Shown here: positions 58,136 through 64,000 of the stretch, piece after piece
How positions within the stretch are numbered: the stretch's first letter is position 1
Layout: every line of letters starts with the position of its first letter
Source of the DNA: Pseudarthrobacter phenanthrenivorans
GTDB lineage: Bacteria > Actinomycetota > Actinomycetes > Actinomycetales > Micrococcaceae
Assembly (NCBI RefSeq): GCF_000813845.1
Contig: NZ_JWTB01000011.1
Location: 1-64,000, forward strand
Length of the DNA stretch: 64,000 nt
Direction: 5' to 3'
The notes under the pieces: generated by a model
The model's input: only the letters and a program-made list of their open reading frames with translations
Told to the model about the DNA's origin: nothing
The model's database searches: none
Program-made: the position numbers and the translations under genes

Positions 58136-59119
58136 ATGCTCAAGTACCTCGCCAAGCGCGGCATTACTTACCTGGTGATGATCTTCCTCACCACATCTGC
58201 AGGCTACTTCCTGGCGGTCAGCTCGCTGAAGCCGGCTCTGCTGGAACAGGAACGCATTCCCCGCCCCACCCCCGAACAGGTTGCCAACTCCATGCGCCTG
58301 AAGGGACTGGACCCCGACCTCAGCCCATGGGAACGCTACGTTGACTGGCTCACCGGCATCGTCACCCGCTGGGACTGGGGCCGGAGCCCCAACGGCGCCT
58401 ACATCAACGCCGAGTTCGGGGACCGTGTGTGGATCTCCACCCGGCTCTTCCTGGCGTCCATCATCCTCACCCTCGTCATCGGCGTGGCACTGGGCGTCTA
58501 CTCGGCAGCCCGGCAGTACAAGTTCCAGGACCGCGTCATCACGTCCTACAGCTACCTGGCGTACATCGTGCCGGCACCGATTGCGTACTTCCTGGTGCAG
58601 CTGGCGGCCATCAACATCAACGAGTCCGTGGGGGACCGGATCTTCTTCGTCACCGGCATCTCCACCCCCGGCGTCGCCGCCGGATGGCCCCAGTTTGCCG
58701 ACCTGCTGGCGCACTACGCGGTCCCCACCGTCGCCATCACGCTCGTGGGCTGGGGTGCCTACCAGATAGCCCAGCGGCAGTACCTTCTGGACAACGTGAA
58801 CGCCGACTTTGTCCGCACCGCCAGGGCCAAGGGACTGAGCCGGAACCAGGCCATTGCCCGGCACGCGCTTCGTGTCTCCTTCATTCCGGTGGCCCAGAGC
58901 ATCGCGTTCACCATTCCGGCCATCTTTGCCGGCGGTTTCTTCGCCGAAAAGATCTTCGCGTGGCCCGGCGTCGGCTCCTGGAGCATCGACGCCATCTCGC
59001 TGCAGGACGTCAACGCCGCCACCGCCACCCTGGCCTACGGCTCCGTGATCTTCGCCCTGGGCGCCATCCTGGCGGACTTCGCCACCACGCTTGTCGACCC
59101 GAGAGTGCGGGTGCAGTAG
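58136..59119 (+). CDS. peptide/oligopeptide-type ABC transporter permease (DppB/OppB-like)
   Basis: A 327-residue permease: N-terminal helix YLAKRGITYLVMIFLTTSAGYFLAVS with a periplasmic-type loop, then the transmembrane core including SYSYLAYIVPAPIAYFLVQLA and the cytoplasmic EAA loop (DFVRTARAKGLSRNQAIARHALRVSFIPV). It lies at the head of a run of importer genes. ATG 58136 gives the family N-terminus. The ATG of the next permease begins 2 bases after its stop. It forms the membrane channel with the DppC-like partner. Confidence 0.9.
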   Translation: MLKYLAKRGITYLVMIFLTTSAGYFLAVSSLKPALLEQERIPRPTPEQVANSMRLKGLDPDLSPWERYVDWLTGIVTRWDWGRSPNGAYINAEFGDRVWISTRLFLASIILTLVIGVALGVYSAARQYKFQDRVITSYSYLAYIVPAPIAYFLVQLAAININESVGDRIFFVTGISTPGVAAGWPQFADLLAHYAVPTVAITLVGWGAYQIAQRQYLLDNVNADFVRTARAKGLSRNQAIARHALRVSFIPVAQSIAFTIPAIFAGGFFAEKIFAWPGVGSWSIDAISLQDVNAATATLAYGSVIFALGAILADFATTLVDPRVRVQ

Positions 59120-59121
59120 CA

Positions 59122-60111
59122 ATGACCAACCTGAACGCCGTCGACCCGGCAGCCGTGGCGCAGGACGCGCACCTGGAAAGCGCCGACGTCGTCATCGGCA
59201 AGACCACCATCATCTTCCGCCGCTTCCTGCGCAACAGGACCGCAGTGGCCGGCCTGGCCATCTTCCTGGCCCTGACCCTCTTTTCCTTCATTGGCGGATT
59301 CTTCACCCAGTGGGACAAGGAAACCATCGACCCCTTCAGCATCGGAATGCCCCCGTCCGCCGAGCACTACCTCGGCACCTCCCAGGCGGGAATCGACCTC
59401 TATGCGATGACGGTGGAGGGCACCCGGATCTCCATCCTGATCGGCCTGGTGGTGGGCCTCGTGTCCGTCCTGATCGCCGCCGTCTACGGCTGCACCATGG
59501 CGTACTTCGGCGGCAAGGTGGACAAGGTCATGCTGTTCGTCCTGGAGGCGCTGATCATGATGCCCGCCCTCCTGGTGGTGGCCGTCGCCACCAGTGGCGG
59601 AGGCGCCGGACTGAAACGCGACCTTCCTTCCTGGCTGCTGCTCATCATCGTGCTGCTGGTCTTCAGCTGGATGGGCACGGCCCGCCTGATCCGCTCCATG
59701 TCCATGTCCCTCATGCAGCGCGACTTCGTCAAGGCGGCCCAGTACATGGGCGTTCCTCCGCGCCGGATCGTCTGGCGCCACCTGGTGCCCAACATCGGCT
59801 CGCTGCTGATCCTGGACATCACCCGCGGCGTCACTGCCGCCATCCTCGCCGAGGTGGCCTTCTCCTTCATCGGCATCGGCATCAAGGTGCCCGATGTGAG
59901 CCTGGGCGTGCTGATCGGCCAGGCCACCTCCCAGGTCTCAACCTTCCCCTGGATGTTCTGGGTTCCCCTGGCCGTCATGTTCCTGCTGACCGGATCCCTG
60001 GCCATGATGAACGACGGCCTGCGGGACGCCTTCGACCCCACGTCCAGCTCCACCGGCAAAGCCAGGAAGACCAAAGCCCGGACACTCCGCACGGAAAAGA
60101 AGACGGCATGA
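59122..60111 (+). CDS. peptide/oligopeptide-type ABC transporter permease (DppC/OppC-like)
   Basis: A 329-residue permease: a cytoplasmic N-terminal region, TAVAGLAIFLALTLFSFIGGFF, LGTSQAGIDLYAMTVEGTRISILIGLVVGL (the typical OppC entry segment), the EAA loop DFVKAAQYMGVPPRRIVWRHLVPNIGSLLI, and SLAMMNDGLRDAFDPTSS at the end. It forms the channel with the preceding permease. It lies 2 bases after it, and its stop overlaps the ATP-binding gene (ATGA). Confidence 0.92.
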   Translation: MTNLNAVDPAAVAQDAHLESADVVIGKTTIIFRRFLRNRTAVAGLAIFLALTLFSFIGGFFTQWDKETIDPFSIGMPPSAEHYLGTSQAGIDLYAMTVEGTRISILIGLVVGLVSVLIAAVYGCTMAYFGGKVDKVMLFVLEALIMMPALLVVAVATSGGGAGLKRDLPSWLLLIIVLLVFSWMGTARLIRSMSMSLMQRDFVKAAQYMGVPPRRIVWRHLVPNIGSLLILDITRGVTAAILAEVAFSFIGIGIKVPDVSLGVLIGQATSQVSTFPWMFWVPLAVMFLLTGSLAMMNDGLRDAFDPTSSSTGKARKTKARTLRTEKKTA

Positions 60112-62303
60112 GCAGCGAAACCACCACCGGAGCCACCGGGCCCGCACGGACCGAGGTGGAGCGCCTGCACGTGGCAGGCCTGCATGCGCCGGCTGACGCC
60201 GTCCTGTCCGTCAGGGACCTGAATGTCCGCTTCAACTCCGAAAACGGCGTGGTGCACGCCGTCCGGGGCGTGGACTTCGACCTCATGCCCGGGAAGACCC
60301 TGGGCATCGTGGGAGAGTCCGGGTCCGGCAAATCCGTCACGTCCCTGGCCATCATGGGGCTCCTGCCGCCCACGGCGCAGGTCTCCGGTTCCGTCCGGCT
60401 CACGGGGCAGGAACTGCTGGGACTCAGTGACAAGGCCATGTGCGGCTACCGCGGAAACGACCTCGCGATGGTGTTCCAGGACCCGCTCTCCTCTCTGACT
60501 CCCGTGTTTACCGTCGGCACCCAGATCATCGAAGCGCTGACCATCCACAACCCCGCCATGAGCAAAAAGGCCAAAGAAGCCCGCGCCGTCGAACTCCTGG
60601 CGATGGTGGGGATCCCCAGCCCCAGGGAACGGTTGAAGGCCTTCCCGCATGAATTCTCCGGTGGCATGCGCCAGCGCGTCATGATCGCCATCGCCATCGC
60701 CAACAACCCGCGCGTCCTGATCGCCGATGAACCCACCACGGCCCTGGACGTCACCATCCAGGCACAGGTGCTCGAGGTGCTGCACACGGCGCAGGAGGAA
60801 ACCGGTGCCGCCGTCGTCATGATCACGCACGACCTGGGCGTCGTGGCCGGCATGGCGGACGACATCATGGTCATGTACGCCGGCAAGCCGGTGGAAACCG
60901 GGGCAGTGGACGACATCTACTACAACCCGCGGATGCCGTACACCATGGGCCTGCTTGGCGCCGTGCCGCGCGTGGATGCCGCGGAGAAGTCCTCGCTCGT
61001 GCCCATCGAGGGCATGCCGCCCAACCTGCTCACCGCCCCCACCGGCTGCTCCTTCGCCCCCCGCTGCCCCCTGGCCTCGGACGCCTGCCTGGAGGGTGAG
61101 CCGGCCCTGGCACCGGTGGATGGCGGCGCAGGCCACCGGGCCGCCTGCATCAAATCCGAATCACTCGGCGGAACCGTCGATGTCCACGACGTGTTCGCCG
61201 CCCCGCCGGTCCCGGTGTCAAGATTCGACGCGATTCCCCGCGCCGAGCGGACTACGGTGCTGCAGCTCAACAACGTGCGGAAGCATTTCCCGCTGACCCG
61301 CGGCGCCCTCATCAAGCGCCGGATCGGCACCGTCAAGGCCGTCGACGGCCTGAGCTTCGACATCCGCGAGGGGGAGTGCTTCTCCATCGTTGGCGAGTCT
61401 GGATCGGGCAAGACCACCACGCTCCTGGAAATCATGGAGTTCCATCCCGACCAGGACGGCGAGGTGGTGATCGGCGGGCTCAGCAACAAGCAGGCCGCCG
61501 ATGCAAAGACCAAGGGCAGGATGCGCCGGGAACTCCAAATGGTGTTCCAGGACCCCACCGGCGCGCTGGACCCCCGGTTCACGGTGTACGAAGTCCTCGC
61601 CGAACCCCTGCAAAACGCGGGCATGGACAAGGCGGCGATCAAGAAGCGGATCATGGAGCTGATGAAGCTCGTGGGCCTCCAGCCGGACCACGTCAACCGC
61701 TTCCCCAACCAGTTCTCCGGCGGCCAGCGGCAGCGCATCGGCATTGCCCGCGCCCTGGCCGTCAACCCCAAACTGGTGGTCCTGGACGAGCCGGTCTCCG
61801 CCCTCGACGTGTCGGTCCAGGCCGGTGTCATCAACCTCCTGGACCACCTGCGCGCCGAACTGGGCCTGAGCTACCTGCTGGTGGCCCATGACCTTTCCGT
61901 GGTTCGCCACATCTCCAACCGCGTTGCGGTCATGTACCTGGGCAAGATCGTGGAAATCGGTGAGGTTGACAGGGTCTTCGACAACCCCCGCCACCCCTAC
62001 ACCCGGGCCCTGCTCTCCGCCATTCCGGTACCCGACCCGCACCTGGAACGCACCCGCGAACGCATCATCCTCCAGGGTGACCTGCCCTCGCCGCTGCAGG
62101 CGCCCAAGGGCTGCAATTTCGCCACGCGGTGTCCTGTCTTCGCGGCGCTGCCGCCGGCCAGGCAGGAGAAGTGCCTCACCCTGGAACCGCCGCTGGAAGC
62201 CGCGGCATCCGCCACGGACCAGCAGTTCGCCTGCTTCTACCCGGACGGGGAACTGGATGAGGACATGCTGGTGGTCCACGAAACGGCGGACCATGCCCCC
62301 TAG
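60108..62303 (+). CDS. peptide/oligopeptide ABC transporter fused double ATP-binding protein (DppD-DppF)
   Basis: A 731-residue protein with two complete ABC domains. First: GESGSGKSV (Walker A, about 75), FSGGMRQRV signature, VLIADEPTT Walker B, then the Opp/Dpp C-terminal Cys cluster (CSFAPRCPLASDACLE). Second: GESGSGKTT (about 432), FSGGQRQRI, LVVLDEPVS, Cys cluster CNFATRCPVF. The fused DppD-DppF arrangement replaces two genes. ATG 60108 overlaps the DppC stop. It powers uptake through the two permeases just upstream. Confidence 0.93.
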   Translation: MSSETTTGATGPARTEVERLHVAGLHAPADAVLSVRDLNVRFNSENGVVHAVRGVDFDLMPGKTLGIVGESGSGKSVTSLAIMGLLPPTAQVSGSVRLTGQELLGLSDKAMCGYRGNDLAMVFQDPLSSLTPVFTVGTQIIEALTIHNPAMSKKAKEARAVELLAMVGIPSPRERLKAFPHEFSGGMRQRVMIAIAIANNPRVLIADEPTTALDVTIQAQVLEVLHTAQEETGAAVVMITHDLGVVAGMADDIMVMYAGKPVETGAVDDIYYNPRMPYTMGLLGAVPRVDAAEKSSLVPIEGMPPNLLTAPTGCSFAPRCPLASDACLEGEPALAPVDGGAGHRAACIKSESLGGTVDVHDVFAAPPVPVSRFDAIPRAERTTVLQLNNVRKHFPLTRGALIKRRIGTVKAVDGLSFDIREGECFSIVGESGSGKTTTLLEIMEFHPDQDGEVVIGGLSNKQAADAKTKGRMRRELQMVFQDPTGALDPRFTVYEVLAEPLQNAGMDKAAIKKRIMELMKLVGLQPDHVNRFPNQFSGGQRQRIGIARALAVNPKLVVLDEPVSALDVSVQAGVINLLDHLRAELGLSYLLVAHDLSVVRHISNRVAVMYLGKIVEIGEVDRVFDNPRHPYTRALLSAIPVPDPHLERTRERIILQGDLPSPLQAPKGCNFATRCPVFAALPPARQEKCLTLEPPLEAAASATDQQFACFYPDGELDEDMLVVHETADHAP

Positions 62304-62355
62304 GACTTTTCGACCCCACAAGCACCACCACTCGCATCACAATGAAGGGAAAACC

Positions 62356-64000
62356 ATGAGGAAACTGAACAGGATCGGCGGAGCTGCAGCCATCGCTGCT
62401 GCCCTGGCGCTGACGGCCTGCGGCGGTGGCGGTGCCAGTGGCCCCGAAACCGCAAAGGGACAGGAATCGGGAAGCGACCTGTCCAAGCTGATCAGCATCA
62501 ACGAGAAGCCGGCCGCCGATCTGCAGCAGGGCGGCAAAGTCACCCTTCCGCTCGGCAACATCGGCCCGGACTTCAATGGGTTCTCCAACAACGGCAACAG
62601 TGCGGACAACTCCGCCCTGCAGATCCCCATGAACCCTGTCGCCATGAACAGCGGCGGCATCGGCGGCTGCTGGAAGGTTGACTTCAAGGGCAAGGTCACG
62701 CCCAACACGGACTTCTGCGAGTCGGTGGACAGCGTGGTCAAGGACGGCAAGCAGACCATCACCATCAAGGTGAACCCCAAGGCCACCTACAACGACGGCA
62801 CCCCCATTGACGTCAAGGCCTTCCAGAACACGTGGAACATCCTCAAGAGCGCCGACGCCGGGTACGACATCGTGAGCTCGGGAGCCTACGAATTCGTTGA
62901 CTCCGTTGAGGCCGGCAGCAGCGACAAGGAAGTCATCGTCAAGACTTCCCACCCGGTCTTCCCGGTGGATTCCCTCTTCTTTGGACTCATCCACCCCGCC
63001 GTCAACACACCCGAGATCTTCAACGAGGGCTTCAACGGCAACCTGCACCCCGAGTGGATGGCCGGTCCCTTCAAGCTGGACCAGTACGACACCGCAGCCA
63101 AGACCGTCACCATGGTGCCGAACGACAAGTGGTGGGGCCAGAAGCCGGTCCTGGCCAACGTGACCTTCCGCCAGCTTGAAACCAGCGCCCAGATCGCCGC
63201 GTTCAAGAACGGCGAGATTGATGCCATGTCCGCCAACACCATCTCGCTCTACAAGCAGCTGGACGGCACCAAGGACTCCGAGGTCCGCCGCGGCCAGCGC
63301 CTCTTCGCCGGCGGCCTCAACCTGAACGCCCAGCGCATCACAGACGTCAACGTCCGCAAGGCCATTTTCGCCGCCGTCGACCGTGAAGCCCTTCGCAAGG
63401 TCCGCTTCAACGGATTGAACTGGGAAGAGCCGAGCTCCGGCTCCATGATGCTCCTGCCGTTCTCGGACTACTACCAGGACAACTACCCGGTCAAGGAAAC
63501 CGGTCCCGAGGCCGCCAAGAAGGTCCTCACCGACGCCGGCTACACGGCCAACGCCAACGGCATCATGGAGAAGGACGGCAAGCCCGCCGCCTTCAAGATC
63601 AGCAACTTCGGTGACGATCCCACCACCCTGGCCGTGGCCCAGACCCTGCAGAAGCAGCTCCAGGCCGGCGGCATGGATGTGGGAATCGACCAGCGCGCCT
63701 CCGCCGACTTCGGTAAGGTCCTGGGCAGCCGCGAGTTCGACCTGAGCATCTCCGGCTACACCGTTGGCCCCGACGCCACCGATGCCGTCAAGCAGTACTA
63801 CGACTCCAAGGTCAACGAAAACAAGCTGGGCGACGCCGAGCTGGACAAGAAGATCGCCGACCTCGCTTCCATCGAGGACAACGCTGCCCGCAACAAGGCA
63901 GCCATGGACGTGGAGAAGGAGCACATGGCCAAGTACTACTCCATGGGCGTGGTCTTCAACGGACCGCAGATTTCCTTCGTCCGCACCGGCCTTGCCAACT
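62356..64000 (+). CDS. ABC transporter substrate-binding lipoprotein (family 5, partial)
   Basis: At least 548 residues, cut by the window end. A lipoprotein signal (LALTACGGGG, lipobox Cys at about 22) leads to a family 5 periplasmic-type binding protein (DppA/OppA): GKVTLPLGNIGPDFNGFS, YNDGTPIDVKAFQNTWNIL, WMAGPFKLDQYDTAAKTVTMVPNDKWWGQKP (the family's conserved GPF/NPxYW region), DVNVRKAIFAAVDREAL, GYTANANGIMEKDGKPA. It captures peptides or similar substrates and docks on the permeases. GAAGGGA is upstream of ATG 62356. The end of the protein lies beyond position 64000. Confidence 0.92.
   Translation, partial: MRKLNRIGGAAAIAAALALTACGGGGASGPETAKGQESGSDLSKLISINEKPAADLQQGGKVTLPLGNIGPDFNGFSNNGNSADNSALQIPMNPVAMNSGGIGGCWKVDFKGKVTPNTDFCESVDSVVKDGKQTITIKVNPKATYNDGTPIDVKAFQNTWNILKSADAGYDIVSSGAYEFVDSVEAGSSDKEVIVKTSHPVFPVDSLFFGLIHPAVNTPEIFNEGFNGNLHPEWMAGPFKLDQYDTAAKTVTMVPNDKWWGQKPVLANVTFRQLETSAQIAAFKNGEIDAMSANTISLYKQLDGTKDSEVRRGQRLFAGGLNLNAQRITDVNVRKAIFAAVDREALRKVRFNGLNWEEPSSGSMMLLPFSDYYQDNYPVKETGPEAAKKVLTDAGYTANANGIMEKDGKPAAFKISNFGDDPTTLAVAQTLQKQLQAGGMDVGIDQRASADFGKVLGSREFDLSISGYTVGPDATDAVKQYYDSKVNENKLGDAELDKKIADLASIEDNAARNKAAMDVEKEHMAKYYSMGVVFNGPQISFVRTGLAN

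Noticed and set aside
59484..61136. Minus-strand ORF of 550 codons opposite the ABC importer genes
   Set aside because: Crosses the boundary of two real genes with excellent motifs; no SD or domain.
62176..63924. Minus-strand ORF of 582 codons opposite the substrate-binding protein
   Set aside because: The plus strand carries a lipobox and family 5 motifs; the minus reading is a Val/Gly/Asp-rich shadow.
1..64000. tRNA, rRNA, CRISPR array, insertion sequence
   Set aside because: I looked for cloverleaf ends, direct-repeat/spacer periodicity, transposase motifs (DDE, HUH) and flanking inverted repeats and saw none.

Overview
The window is high-GC, densely coded DNA with long antisense shadow ORFs, SD-led or overlapping starts and frequent GTG starts. 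The gene content points to a soil actinobacterium close to Arthrobacter/Pseudarthrobacter: a quinate/shikimate-to-protocatechuate route, many IclR regulators, a mycobacterial-type LigC ligase, and an actinobacterial three-gene proton-translocating transhydrogenase. The genus is inferred from gene families only. I saw no rRNA, tRNA, CRISPR array, insertion sequence, prophage or origin; it reads as ordinary chromosome rich in catabolic cassettes.

Layout. 1-6 kb: a partial secreted protein, small proteins, a BNR-repeat/MoaD-like pair, an aminotransferase, an AEC transporter and LigC. 6-19 kb: the core aromatic block. An MHS-type transporter and an IclR regulator are divergent. They are followed by one long same-strand run: NAD-type quinate/shikimate dehydrogenase, fused 3-dehydroshikimate dehydratase, protocatechuate 3,4-dioxygenase (pcaHG), pcaB, pcaD, pcaC, pcaF, pcaIJ and pcaR. 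Together these convert quinate/shikimate through protocatechuate and the beta-ketoadipate pathway to acetyl-CoA and succinyl-CoA. 19-23 kb: a second MHS transporter divergent from a second AroE-like dehydrogenase and another IclR gene; its intergenic region carries an operator-like element with the same sequence and spacing as the one in front of the main operon. 23-27 kb: transhydrogenase pntAA-pntAB-pntB and a diacylglycerol-kinase-like lipid kinase.

27-32.3 kb (minus strand): a probable operon of an ACS-type MFS transporter, an FCD-type GntR regulator, a hydantoin-racemase-like protein, a cyclic amidohydrolase and a maleate isomerase/arylmalonate decarboxylase-like protein. Three GGATCC-centred palindromes at exact 13-bp pitch lie upstream. 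32.4-35 kb: HPP-family, ACT-domain and FUSC-family membrane proteins. 35-39 kb: an IclR regulator plus pobA (4-hydroxybenzoate to protocatechuate, feeding the pca genes), then a TetR/FAD-monooxygenase divergent pair and a thioesterase.

39-48 kb: mixed housekeeping and accessory genes, including a MarR/small Cys protein/Ser-Thr kinase run, purB, a WXG100-like/lipase-like pair and a secreted DUF1906-like hydrolase. 48.7-52.6 kb: a branched-chain-type 2-oxoacid dehydrogenase operon (E1 alpha, E1 beta, E2) behind a leader with three inverted repeats. 52.6-57.8 kb: PAP2-like protein, UspA, a 2-aminoadipate-type aminotransferase, a GerMN lipoprotein, an FMN reductase and a TetR regulator. 58-64 kb: a dipeptide/oligopeptide-type ABC importer (two permeases, a fused double ATPase, a lipoprotein binding protein cut by the window end).
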